A stretch of DNA of 22,082 nucleotides from Ruminococcaceae bacterium UBA3323 (lineage in GTDB: Bacteria > Bacillota > Clostridia > Oscillospirales > Acutalibacteraceae), in assembly GCA_002361935.1 (NCBI GenBank), contig DESD01000040.1, positions 11,433 through 33,514 on the forward strand. The letters are read 5' to 3'. Made by a program: the position numbers and the translations under genes. The notes beneath the pieces are model-generated. The model was not told where the DNA came from. It did not search any database and saw only the letters and a program-made list of their open reading frames with translations. Shown in pieces: positions 7,940 to 14,947 of this stretch (position 1 is its first letter; each line of letters starts with the position of its first letter).

Positions 7940-7968
7940 TTGTAATTTTAAAACATATATGATATAAT
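7940..7968 (+). promoter_or_regulatory. ppdK promoter
   Basis: TTGTAA (7940-7945) and TATAAT (7963-7968) are 17 bases apart, giving a leader of about 88 bases. I saw no strong conserved structure in that leader. Confidence 0.7.
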
Positions 7969-8063
7969 ACTACCACAATATACAGTGGGGCAGTTGTGTT
8001 CAGTTTTAACAGAGCTGTTTACAAGGTATAGTAATATTAAAAAAAACAGGAGGTATTCCCAGT

Positions 8064-10694
8064 ATGGCAAAAAAGTATTGTTACCTTTTCTCAGAGGGTA
8101 ATGCCGGAATGAGAGAGCTTCTCGGCGGTAAGGGTGCAAACCTTGCAGAGATGACAAATATCGGTCTTCCGGTACCACAGGGATTCACAATCACAACAGA
8201 GGCTTGTACTCAGTATTATGAAGACGGCCGCAAAATCAACGACAGCATTATGGCTGAAATTGAAGAGTACATTGTAAAGATGGAGGAAATCACCGGCAAG
8301 AAGTTCGGCGATATGGAAAATCCTCTTCTTGTATCCGTTCGTTCAGGTGCTCGTGCTTCTATGCCGGGTATGATGGACACAATCCTTAACCTTGGTTTAA
8401 ACGAAGATGTTGTTAACGCAATTGCCGAAAAATCAGGCAATCCAAGATGGGCTTGGGACTGCTACAGAAGATTCATCCAGATGTATTCCGATGTAGTTAT
8501 GGAAGTTGGTAAGAAATATTTTGAAGAGCTTATCGACGCTATGAAGGCTAAGAAGGGCGTTAAGCAGGATGTTGAGCTTACTGCTGAAGACCTTAAGGAA
8601 TTAGCTTCTCAGTTCAAGGCTGAATACAAAGAAAAAATCGGCGCTGATTTCCCATCCGATCCTAAGGAGCAGTTAATGGGCGCAGTTATGGCTGTATTCC
8701 GTTCATGGGATAACCCAAGAGCTAACGTTTACCGCCGTGACAATGATATCCCTTATTCATGGGGTACTGCTGTAAATGTACAGTCTATGGCATTCGGTAA
8801 TATGGGCGACGATTGCGGTACAGGCGTTGCTTTCACACGTGACCCTGCAACAGGTAAGAAAGGCCTCTTCGGCGAATTCTTAACAAACGCACAGGGCGAA
8901 GATGTTGTTGCCGGCGTTCGTACACCTATGCACATTTCGGAAATGGAGCAGAAATTCCCGGAAGCTTTTGCTGAATTCACAAAGGTTTGTGCTACTCTTG
9001 AAGATCATTACAGAGATATGCAGGATATGGAATTCACTGTTGAGCACGGTAAGCTCTATATGCTTCAGACACGTAACGGCAAAAGAACAGCTCAGGCTGC
9101 TTTACAGATTGCCTGCGATTTGGTTGACGAAGGAATGAGAACTCCTCAGGAAGCTGTTGAGATGATTGATCCTCGTAACCTTGATACACTTCTTCATCCT
9201 CAGTTCGATGCTGCTGCCATCAAAGCTGCAACACCAATCGGAAAGGGCCTTGGTGCTTCTCCCGGTGCTGCATGCGGTAAAATCGTATTCACTGCTGACG
9301 ATGCAGTTGAATGGAATGCAAGAGGCGAAAAGGTTGTTCTTGTTCGTCTTGAAACATCTCCTGAAGATATCACAGGTATGAAAGCTGCTCAGGGTATTCT
9401 TACTGTTCGCGGCGGTATGACTTCTCACGCTGCTGTTGTTGCCCGCGGTATGGGTACATGCTGCGTTTCAGGCTGCGGCGATATCAATATGGACGAAGAA
9501 AACAAGAAATTCACACTTGCAGGTATTGAATTCCATGAGGGCGACGAGCTTTCAATTGATGGTTCAACCGGTAACATTTATCAGGGTCTTATCCCAACTG
9601 TTGATGCTACTATCGCCGGCACATTCGGCAGAATCATGGGCTGGGCTGATGAGTTCAGAACATTAAAGGTTCGCACAAATGCCGATACTCCTGCCGATGC
9701 TAAAAAGGCAAGAGAGCTTGGTGCTGAAGGTATCGGTCTTTGCCGTACAGAGCACATGTTCTTCGAGGAAGACAGAATTGCTGCTTTCCGTGAAATGATC
9801 TGTGCAGATACAGTTGAAGAAAGAGAAACGGCTCTTGAGAAGATTCTTCCTTATCAGCAGGGAGATTTCAAGGCTCTTTATGAAGCACTTGAAGGCTGCC
9901 CGGTAACAATCCGTTTCCTTGATCCTCCTCTTCATGAGTTCGTTCCTACTGAAGAAGACGATATCAAGAAGCTTGCTGATTCACAGGGTAAATCTGTTGA
10001 AGATATCAAAGCAATTATTGCTTCTCTTCACGAGTTCAACCCAATGATGGGTCACCGTGGACTTCGTCTTGCAGTAACCTATCCTGAAATTGCAAAGATG
10101 CAGACAAAGGCTGTTATCCGTGCCGCTATCGAGGTTAAGAAAGAGCATGCAGACTGGGATGTTTGCCCTGAAATCATGATTCCTCTTGCCTGCGATACAA
10201 AGGAACTCAAATATGTTAAGAATATCGTTGTTGAAACAGCTGACGCTGAAATCGCAGCTGCAGGCATTGATATGAAATATGAAGTTGGTACTATGATTGA
10301 AATCCCTCGTGCTGCACTTACTGCTGATCAGATTGCAACAGAGGCTGAATTCTTCTGCTTCGGTACCAATGACCTTACACAGATGACATACGGCTTCAGC
10401 CGTGATGATGCAGGTAAGTTCCTTGATGCTTACTATGATGCAAAGATTTTCGAGAACGATCCGTTTGCTAAGCTTGACACTGTTGGTGTTGGCTCACTTA
10501 TGAAGATGGCTGTTGAAAAGGGTAAGGCTACCCGTCCGGCTCTCCACTGCGGTATCTGCGGTGAGCACGGCGGTGATCCAAGCTCTGTTGAATTCTGCCA
10601 CGAAATCGGTCTTGATTATGTATCCTGCTCACCATTCCGTGTTCCGATTGCCCGTCTTGCTGCTGCACAGGCTGCAATCAAGAATTCTAAATAA
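8064..10694 (+). CDS. ppdK: Pyruvate, phosphate dikinase
   Basis: PPDK interconverts pyruvate, ATP and phosphate with phosphoenolpyruvate, AMP and pyrophosphate; in anaerobes it often runs in glycolysis to save energy. The 876 residues match the family. Residues 1-340 are the ATP-grasp domain (GGKGANLAEM at 21-30). The swivelling phosphohistidine domain has GGMTSHAAVVARG with H455, the same number as the catalytic histidine of the well-studied Clostridium symbiosum enzyme. The C-terminal PEP/pyruvate barrel ends with HCGICGEHGGDP, where C832 corresponds to the catalytic cysteine. The start is ATG at 8064 with AGGAGG ten bases upstream. The gene is monocistronic. Codon use is strongly biased (many GCT, GTT, AAG and TTC) relative to neighbours, in line with very high expression. 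The separate regulatory kinase/phosphatase gene is not in the window. Confidence 0.98.
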   Translation: MAKKYCYLFSEGNAGMRELLGGKGANLAEMTNIGLPVPQGFTITTEACTQYYEDGRKINDSIMAEIEEYIVKMEEITGKKFGDMENPLLVSVRSGARASMPGMMDTILNLGLNEDVVNAIAEKSGNPRWAWDCYRRFIQMYSDVVMEVGKKYFEELIDAMKAKKGVKQDVELTAEDLKELASQFKAEYKEKIGADFPSDPKEQLMGAVMAVFRSWDNPRANVYRRDNDIPYSWGTAVNVQSMAFGNMGDDCGTGVAFTRDPATGKKGLFGEFLTNAQGEDVVAGVRTPMHISEMEQKFPEAFAEFTKVCATLEDHYRDMQDMEFTVEHGKLYMLQTRNGKRTAQAALQIACDLVDEGMRTPQEAVEMIDPRNLDTLLHPQFDAAAIKAATPIGKGLGASPGAACGKIVFTADDAVEWNARGEKVVLVRLETSPEDITGMKAAQGILTVRGGMTSHAAVVARGMGTCCVSGCGDINMDEENKKFTLAGIEFHEGDELSIDGSTGNIYQGLIPTVDATIAGTFGRIMGWADEFRTLKVRTNADTPADAKKARELGAEGIGLCRTEHMFFEEDRIAAFREMICADTVEERETALEKILPYQQGDFKALYEALEGCPVTIRFLDPPLHEFVPTEEDDIKKLADSQGKSVEDIKAIIASLHEFNPMMGHRGLRLAVTYPEIAKMQTKAVIRAAIEVKKEHADWDVCPEIMIPLACDTKELKYVKNIVVETADAEIAAAGIDMKYEVGTMIEIPRAALTADQIATEAEFFCFGTNDLTQMTYGFSRDDAGKFLDAYYDAKIFENDPFAKLDTVGVGSLMKMAVEKGKATRPALHCGICGEHGGDPSSVEFCHEIGLDYVSCSPFRVPIARLAAAQAAIKNSK

Positions 10695-10719
10695 TTAACA
10701 ATAGGTTAATATAAAATCA

Positions 10720-10749
10720 GACCTTGCAGGTTTCCCTGCAAGGTCTTTT
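10720..10749 (+). terminator. ppdK terminator
   Basis: GACCTTGCAG (10720-10729) pairs perfectly with CTGCAAGGTC (10736-10745) around a six-base loop, followed by four T. Confidence 0.85.
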
Positions 10750-10823
10750 CTTGTGGCGATGGTAGAAGCAGACAAACGCACTCCATATGAATATTATACA
10801 ATAATGCATTTTGTATTGTTGAC

Positions 10824-10846
10824 TTTTAATTCAAAATGAATTAAAA
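10824..10846. repeat. AT-rich perfect inverted repeat in the ppdK downstream gap
   Basis: TTTTAATTC (10824-10832) and GAATTAAAA (10838-10846) form a nine-base perfect inverted repeat around AAAAT. It is too AT-rich and lacks a T-run, so it may be an operator rather than a terminator. It lies about 95 bases upstream of the -35 box of the next gene. The rest of 10750-10939 is AT-rich and shows nothing I can name. Confidence 0.45.
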
Positions 10847-10939
10847 AATATTTGCAAATAAGAAAATAATTGTACCGATTTTATAGTGTACCATTAAATT
10901 CTGAATAATAAACTTTTTATCAATACAAACTTCATCATA

Positions 10940-10968
10940 TTGTAAAACTAATTCAAATAAAATATACT
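10940..10968 (+). promoter_or_regulatory. Promoter of the small membrane protein gene
   Basis: TTGTAA (10940-10945) and TATACT (10963-10968) are 17 bases apart; transcription would start just before the GGGAG ribosome binding site (10978-10982). Confidence 0.65.
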
Positions 10969-10990
10969 AGAGAAAAAGGGAGCAGATAAT

Positions 10991-11380
10991 ATGAAACCAT
11001 TTTTAAATGTTTTGGCAGTTATCCAAGCAATCGGAATGATAGCCGGCATTGTTATCAGTATAGTCCTTTCTAAAAATTCAATGTTTGATGTACTCAGTCT
11101 ATGGACAACAAATACAATATCAACCCTTTTATCAATTCTTATATTTTCTTTATCAAAGAATACATTTACAAAAATTGCTGTTATAAATAATACTGCTATC
11201 ATTGTTTCGGTTATCGCTAATCTTATTTATGGCAATATAACAAATTACAGTTATGTAATCAGCTTTTTTAATATGCCTGATTGGTTCTATTTAGGCATTC
11301 TCGCAATCTGCTTGATTGTTAATTCAGTACTGATTGTCTTTTATGCAAGAAAACAAAAAAGCAAAAAAGTTTCAAGTTAA
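10991..11380 (+). CDS. Small integral membrane protein of unknown function (four predicted helices)
   Basis: I do not recognise this 129-residue protein. It has four hydrophobic segments at about 6-26, 36-54, 61-80 and 97-118 and a basic tail (ARKQKSKKVSS). By the positive-inside rule both termini are probably cytoplasmic. Short polar loops contain no obvious catalytic residues or metal ligands. The start is ATG at 10991, eight bases after GGGAG. It has its own promoter and a strong terminator, so it is an independent unit. Codon use is AT-rich compared with ppdK, consistent with low expression or an accessory origin. It could be a small transporter-like or stress-related membrane protein, but nothing in the context supports a particular role. 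Confidence 0.75.
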   Translation: MKPFLNVLAVIQAIGMIAGIVISIVLSKNSMFDVLSLWTTNTISTLLSILIFSLSKNTFTKIAVINNTAIIVSVIANLIYGNITNYSYVISFFNMPDWFYLGILAICLIVNSVLIVFYARKQKSKKVSS

Positions 11381-11387
11381 CTTGTTC

Positions 11388-11426
11388 AACAACAGCATCC
11401 TTATCAAAAGGATGCTGTTGTTTTTT
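11388..11426 (+). terminator. Strong terminator between convergent genes
   Basis: A 15-base perfect stem, 11388-11402 with 11408-11422, has an ATCAA loop and T at 11421-11426. The T-run favours plus-strand termination; mrnC converges from the other side and has no poly-T of its own here. Confidence 0.88.
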
Positions 11427-11428
11427 GT

Positions 11429-11815
11429 TTATTCATTTATTATTCTGAACAGCTCTTTAATTCTTTCAAGATTGCCGCTTAAATAGAGATAACCGAAAAG
11501 AGCTTCAACGCCTGTTGCGGTATGGTACTCCGCATCTGTTGCACTTTTCGGAGAATGACCGACCTTTGCATTTCTGCCTCTTTTAAACTGAGCCATTTCT
11601 TCTTCGGTTAAGCAATCCTTAATCTTATTGAACGCCTCCGTCTGTGCCTTTGCAGACACAAATTTTACACTTTCACGATGCAGATCATGAACCGGTCTGT
11701 TTGCATCACACACAAGCGTTTCACGCACAAGCATTTCATAAACGCAATCTCCCACAAAAGCAAGATTAAGCGGACTTAGCTGCCTTGGATAAATTTCTTT
11801 ATCTGTAAATCTCAT
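11429..11815 (-). CDS. mrnC: Mini-ribonuclease III (Mini-III, MrnC)
   Basis: Mini-III is an RNase III catalytic domain without a double-stranded RNA-binding domain. In Bacillus subtilis it matures both ends of 23S rRNA, with L3 as cofactor. The 128-residue length fits. Catalytic acidic residues are visible as D23 in AFVGDCVYE and E104 in ATGVEALFGYLYL, and the central KRGRNAK segment (78-84) is typical. The start ATG (11813-11815) is six bases after the obg stop. I see no good Shine-Dalgarno sequence, so translation is probably coupled to obg. In Bacillus the gene usually sits next to cysS; here it is tied to obg. The next gene is convergent. Confidence 0.93.
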   Translation of the reverse strand: MRFTDKEIYPRQLSPLNLAFVGDCVYEMLVRETLVCDANRPVHDLHRESVKFVSAKAQTEAFNKIKDCLTEEEMAQFKRGRNAKVGHSPKSATDAEYHTATGVEALFGYLYLSGNLERIKELFRIINE

Positions 11816-11821
11816 AAAGCA

Positions 11822-13093
11822 TTACGGCACATATTCAAATTCAATATCATAAATTGAAACCGTGTCGCCCTCCTGTATTCCCTGTTCACGCAGCGCATCA
11901 AAAACGCCGCTCTTTTCAAGCACACGCTGCATATACTGCAGGCTTTCATAATCTTCAACATCAATTCCGCGAAGCACTCTCGGAAACCAGCCGGCTTCAA
12001 CAACAAACAAGCCTTCTTCAGGCTGTGTAATTTTAAAGCCCTCATCCTTTCTGATAAGGCTCTCAACAGGGATTTCCTCTGCCTCATATTCCTTAATCGG
12101 TGGGAGTGTCTGAAGCTTATTCCAAACGGAATTCATAAGTTCCTTAGTGCCCTCTAAAATCGGAGCACAGATAGAATAGTATTCATAGCCCTGTGCTTCA
12201 ACCCAGCTTTTAAATTCTTCAATCTGCTCCGGCTCTGCCATATCAATCTTATTTCCTGCAACAATCTGCGGTCTGTCCGCAAGCTCGGGGTTGAATTTAA
12301 CAAGCTCTTCGTTTATGCGGGCAAAATCCTCCTTTGGATCTCTACCCTCGTGACCGCTTACATCAACGATATGAACAAGAAGCCGGCAACGCTCAACATG
12401 CTTTAAAAATTCGTGACCTAAGCCGATACCCTCGCTTGCCCCCTCAATAAGCCCGGGAATATCCGCAATAACAAAGGAGTTGCCCTCGCCCATATAAACA
12501 ACGCCCAGATTCGGCACAAGCGTTGTAAAATGATAATCCCCGATTTTCGGCTTGGCTTCGGATACTACCGAAATCAAGCTTGATTTTCCGACAGACGGAT
12601 AGCCGAGAAGCCCGACATCGGCAAGAAGCTTTAATTCAAGGCTAACCTCCCACTCTTCACCGGGAATACCCGGTTTGGAAAATCTCGGAACCTGCCTTGT
12701 AGGGGTTGCGAAATGCTGGTTTCCCCAGCCGCCTTTGCCGCCGTGGGCAGCAATAAAGCGCTCTGTTTTACTCATATCAGCCATAACAGCGCCACTGTTT
12801 GCTTCCTTGATTACCGTTCCCCTCGGAACACGGATTTCAAGACTTTCTCCGTTTTTTCCATGGCGTTTACCGCCCTCGCCCGGCAATCCGTTTTTGGCTG
12901 CATACTTGCGCTTGTATCGGAAATCGGCAAGTGTTGCAAGATTATCATCCACTACAAAAACAACATCGCCGCCTTTGCCGCCGTCACCGCCGTCCGGTCC
13001 GCCTGCTGCAACATATTTTTCACGATGAAAGGCAACTGCGCCTGCACCGCCGTCCCCCGCTTTGATTTTAATTTTCGCTATATCTACAAACAT
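11822..13093 (-). CDS. obg: GTPase Obg (CgtA)
   Basis: Obg is an essential GTPase that associates with the 50S ribosomal subunit and links ribosome assembly to the stringent response. The 423 residues contain the glycine-rich Obg fold (1-158), then the G domain with GYPSVGKSS (164-172, G1), TTLVPNLG (190-197, G2), DIPG (211-214, G3) and NKID (281-284, G4), and a C-terminal OCT domain (about 340-423). The start is ATG at 13091-13093 with AAGGAAG seven bases upstream, overlapping the stop of the SGNH hydrolase gene. The gene order SGNH hydrolase-obg-mrnC indicates one operon. In most Firmicutes obg follows rplU-prp-rpmA; here that cluster lies 7.7 kb away on the same strand. Confidence 0.97.
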   Translation of the reverse strand: MFVDIAKIKIKAGDGGAGAVAFHREKYVAAGGPDGGDGGKGGDVVFVVDDNLATLADFRYKRKYAAKNGLPGEGGKRHGKNGESLEIRVPRGTVIKEANSGAVMADMSKTERFIAAHGGKGGWGNQHFATPTRQVPRFSKPGIPGEEWEVSLELKLLADVGLLGYPSVGKSSLISVVSEAKPKIGDYHFTTLVPNLGVVYMGEGNSFVIADIPGLIEGASEGIGLGHEFLKHVERCRLLVHIVDVSGHEGRDPKEDFARINEELVKFNPELADRPQIVAGNKIDMAEPEQIEEFKSWVEAQGYEYYSICAPILEGTKELMNSVWNKLQTLPPIKEYEAEEIPVESLIRKDEGFKITQPEEGLFVVEAGWFPRVLRGIDVEDYESLQYMQRVLEKSGVFDALREQGIQEGDTVSIYDIEFEYVP

Positions 13094-13105
13094 CTGTTTT
13101 CTTCC

Positions 13106-13750
13106 TTATTTCAATAACGGCAAAACTGCCTTGGTTATCACTTCATAGGCCTTTGCATTTGCGTGAAGCCCATCATATGTATATTCTGCGTTAAACATGC
13201 CGTTTTCATCCGAAAGCTTATCCGTTAAATCAACAAACGCAACCTTCTGCTTTCCGGCAACAGCCTTAAGTTTTTGATTAATCAGAGCAATATCCTTATT
13301 ATTTCTTCTGCCCTGCCTGTTTATTTTGGTATTAACAGGATAAACGCTTTCCAGAATAATATTGATATTCTTACATCTTTTTTTGGATTGTTCAATTATT
13401 TTTTCAATGTTTTCAGCAATAAAATCAATATCTGCGCCAACACCCAAGTCATTTGTGCCTATAAGCAAAACTATATTCTTAGGCTTGATATTCAGCACCG
13501 TTTTTTCAAGGCGTTCAAGCAGTCTGTCGCTTGTATCTCCGCTGATGCCTCTGTTGTAAACAGGAATACCCGTTTTTGCCGTATATTCCGCAAAAAGCTC
13601 TGTATCGGTATAACCCTCTGTTATGGAATCGCCAACCAATACAGTTGCACCCTTTTGGCAGTAATTCCTATTAAGAAGCTCAAAGCTTTCGGATCTTGAA
13701 CGCTTATAAGCATCATATTCTGTTCTTTTTCTGATTTTTTTCAAGTTCAT
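13106..13750 (-). CDS. SGNH/GDSL-family hydrolase
   Basis: This 214-residue protein is an SGNH-type esterase or acyl/acetyl hydrolase. The four family blocks are present: GDSITEG with nucleophile S42, NRGISGDTS (66-74), GTND with N100, and YDGLH with D193 and H196. There is no signal peptide or membrane segment, so it acts in the cytoplasm, like the platelet-activating factor acetylhydrolase-like SGNH proteins that deacetylate sugars or lysophospholipids. The substrate cannot be read. The start is ATG at 13748-13750 with AAAGGTG (13758-13764) seven bases upstream. It is the first gene of the operon with obg and mrnC, separated from obg by 12 bases. Two GH2 glycosidases elsewhere in the window would fit a role on acetylated oligosaccharides, but there is no direct link. 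Confidence 0.88.
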   Translation of the reverse strand: MNLKKIRKRTEYDAYKRSRSESFELLNRNYCQKGATVLVGDSITEGYTDTELFAEYTAKTGIPVYNRGISGDTSDRLLERLEKTVLNIKPKNIVLLIGTNDLGVGADIDFIAENIEKIIEQSKKRCKNINIILESVYPVNTKINRQGRRNNKDIALINQKLKAVAGKQKVAFVDLTDKLSDENGMFNAEYTYDGLHANAKAYEVITKAVLPLLK

Positions 13751-13830
13751 ATTCTCACACCTTTGTTAAATAATAACAAATATAGAATAAATTATCAATA
13801 TAAAATGCTTTTAATTAAAAACATTTGCAG

Positions 13831-13853
13831 GGGACAACGCCCACATCGTCCCG
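13831..13853 (-). repeat. Palindromic intergenic repeat, copy A
   Basis: GGGAC (13831-13835) and GTCCC (13848-13852) form a short stem, and the loop side holds CCCACATCG (13840-13848). Read on the minus strand it has the same plan as the hairpin at 13883-13905: a GC stem followed by CGATGTGGG and the second arm. It looks like one copy of a small dispersed palindrome. Confidence 0.5.
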
Positions 13854-13882
13854 TTTTCCCATTACTTAAACTTTGTCTATTC

Positions 13883-13905
13883 GGAGCGATGTGGGAATCG
13901 CTCCC
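13883..13905 (+). repeat. Palindromic intergenic repeat, copy B (inverted relative to A)
   Basis: GGAGCGAT (13883-13890) pairs perfectly with ATCGCTCC (13897-13904) around GTGGGA. CGATGTGGG (13887-13895) is the exact reverse complement of 13840-13848 in copy A, so the two copies can also pair with each other. The spacing suggests a REP/MITE-like element. Confidence 0.6.
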
Positions 13906-13921
13906 TACGATTTTTCATTCA

Positions 13922-14140
13922 TTACTTTTTAGAATACGGGGCACTATTATCTGTAAGCATAGCAATATAATCAATTGATACATTGTAATATTCAGCAAAC
14001 AGTTTAACTGTATCCAAGGGAGGAATCCTTTCGCCTTTTTCATATCTGATATATGAATTTTTAGATATAAAAGCTATATTTGCACATTGCTCCTGTGTTA
14101 AATCATTATCTTCTCTTAAATTTCTTAATCTCGTTTCCAT
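13922..14140 (-). CDS. XRE-family helix-turn-helix regulator, second of pair
   Basis: This 72-residue protein is almost entirely a HTH_3 (Cro/C1-type) DNA-binding domain, residues about 4-60. The recognition pattern is LTQEQCANIAFISKNSYIRYEKG, followed by the typical IPPLDTVKLFAEYYNVSIDYI segment. It has no effector domain. It lies 13 bases downstream of a paralogous regulator with the same length, fold and ending (YYxVSxDYI), so the two arose by tandem duplication and probably share one transcript. The recognition helix differs (AFISKNSYIRY versus GMKQPQYSRY), so the DNA targets may differ. Duplicated 16-base operators lie upstream of the pair. Confidence 0.85.
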   Translation of the reverse strand: METRLRNLREDNDLTQEQCANIAFISKNSYIRYEKGERIPPLDTVKLFAEYYNVSIDYIAMLTDNSAPYSKK

Positions 14141-14153
14141 ATTAATTACCCAT

Positions 14154-14372
14154 TTATTTCATTATTTTCGGATTATTTGTCCTTCCAAAAATATAATCTG
14201 TCGAAACATGATAATAATCAGCAAGCATAATAAGAATATCCGACGGAATATCCCGTAATCCATTTTCATATCTGCTATACTGCGGTTGCTTCATACCAAG
14301 ATAATCAGCAATTTCTTTCTGCGTTTTATCATTGTCCTCTCTCAAATCTTTAAGTCTTTTATAATATGCCAT
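14154..14372 (-). CDS. XRE-family helix-turn-helix regulator, first of pair
   Basis: This 72-residue Cro/C1-type protein has the helix-turn-helix in KTQKEIADYLGMKQPQYSRYENG (about 16-38) and the usual C-terminal helix IPSDILIMLADYYHVSTDYI. It is the promoter-proximal member of the XRE pair. The start is ATG at 14370-14372; the upstream GGGCGTGG is only a weak ribosome binding site. Directly upstream are two near-identical imperfect palindromes (14386-14401 and 14440-14455) flanking a strong promoter that points away from this gene, the classic layout for a repressor controlling itself and a divergent target. No convincing minus-strand promoter was found. The divergent target is not an obvious gene. 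Confidence 0.87.
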   Translation of the reverse strand: MAYYKRLKDLREDNDKTQKEIADYLGMKQPQYSRYENGLRDIPSDILIMLADYYHVSTDYIFGRTNNPKIMK

Positions 14373-14385
14373 AACACCACGCCCT

Positions 14386-14401
14386 ATAACTATTTGGTTA
14401 T
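14386..14401. promoter_or_regulatory. Putative XRE operator, copy 1
   Basis: ATAAC and GTTAT arms surround six bases (TATTTG). The sequence is the same as copy 2 at 14440-14455 except for one base, and its last base is the first base of the plus-strand -35 box. Confidence 0.6.
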
Positions 14402-14429
14402 TGACAGATTAACATATTTATGCTATATT
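14401..14429 (+). promoter_or_regulatory. Strong plus-strand promoter between the operators
   Basis: TTGACA (14401-14406) and TATATT (14424-14429) are 17 bases apart, with an extended -10 TGC at 14421-14423. Initiation is expected near 14436, beside operator copy 2. The downstream sequence has no credible reading frame with a ribosome binding site until rpsO, which has its own promoter. Confidence 0.7.
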
Positions 14430-14439
14430 ATCAGATGTT

Positions 14440-14455
14440 ATAACTATATGGTTAT
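14440..14455. promoter_or_regulatory. Putative XRE operator, copy 2
   Basis: ATAAC and GTTAT arms surround TATATG; the palindrome extends by one base each side to TATAAC-N6-GTTATA (14439-14456). It covers the initially transcribed region of the plus-strand promoter, a classic repression position. Confidence 0.6.
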
Positions 14456-14750
14456 AATTGCCGTTGCCAAACAATTATTTTGTTCCCTGCGGTGAGTGCG
14501 TATTGTGCGCCGCCGCAAGCAGCAAAGGGGATTCCAAAGGGGACTTGGTACCGAGTTGCGGTACCCCAAATTTTATCAACACAAAAATGTGTTTCAAAAT
14601 TTTGACCGCTGCCAGTTCTTATTGCTCCTTTTATCTCGCACTGCGAACAGTCGCAAACGAGCCTCCCCTTGGTTGCTTTCTCCGGATACCCTCTTTCGCA
14701 ATCCGAAAGAGGGTATCGCTCATTTACGGCAGTAAAATTTTCTTTCATTT
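14456..14750. repeat. Hairpin-rich non-coding element (possible dispersed repeat)
   Basis: This 295-base stretch contains several strong hairpins: GGTACCG/CGGTACC (14547-14553 with 14559-14565), ACACA/TGTGT inside flanking AAATTTT/AAAATTT, and a perfect 14-base stem at 14685-14698 with 14704-14717. TGCCGT near the left end (14459-14464) matches ACGGCA near the right end (14726-14731) as a short inverted repeat. Open frames on both strands lack ribosome binding sites and read as cysteine-rich, low-complexity translations. The stretch is more GC-rich than its flanks. I interpret it as a non-autonomous repeat or structured RNA; homology was not tested. Confidence 0.5.
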
Positions 14751-14776
14751 AATAAAATGAAAATAAAAAATTCTTC

Positions 14777-14805
14777 TTTACAAACAATAATTTATATGCT
14801 ATAAT
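14777..14805 (+). promoter_or_regulatory. rpsO promoter
   Basis: TTTACA (14777-14782) and TATAAT (14800-14805) are 17 bases apart, with an extended -10 TGC at 14797-14799. Predicted initiation is near 14812. Confidence 0.8.
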
Positions 14806-14811
14806 TCTATC

Positions 14812-14947
14812 GCTGTAAACGATTTACTCAGTTGCGGGGGTAAGCCTATCAGACATCGGAATTTAATCTCCGGTGCCAAAGGAATTCACCTGTCCCGTTT
14901 CTTAGTTTTTCGCGGTTCGGCAAAATATATTAAATGAGGTGAAAAAT
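14812..14947 (+). promoter_or_regulatory. Structured rpsO leader (probable S15 autoregulation site)
   Basis: The leader of about 136 bases contains CATCGGA (14854-14860) pairing with TCCGGTG (14869-14875), enclosed by a possible outer stem CGGG/CCCG (14835-14838 with 14894-14897). S15 is known to repress its own mRNA through structured leaders in several bacterial groups; which structural class this one is cannot be told by eye. Confidence 0.55.

Noticed and set aside
14452..14748. 98-codon minus-strand frame in the structured element
   Set aside because: No promoter or ribosome binding site, cysteine-rich low-similarity translation, and it spans several perfect hairpins.
14458..14760. 100-codon plus-strand frame after the XRE-flanked promoter
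   Set aside because: It would need a TTG start with no ribosome binding site and crosses the same hairpins.
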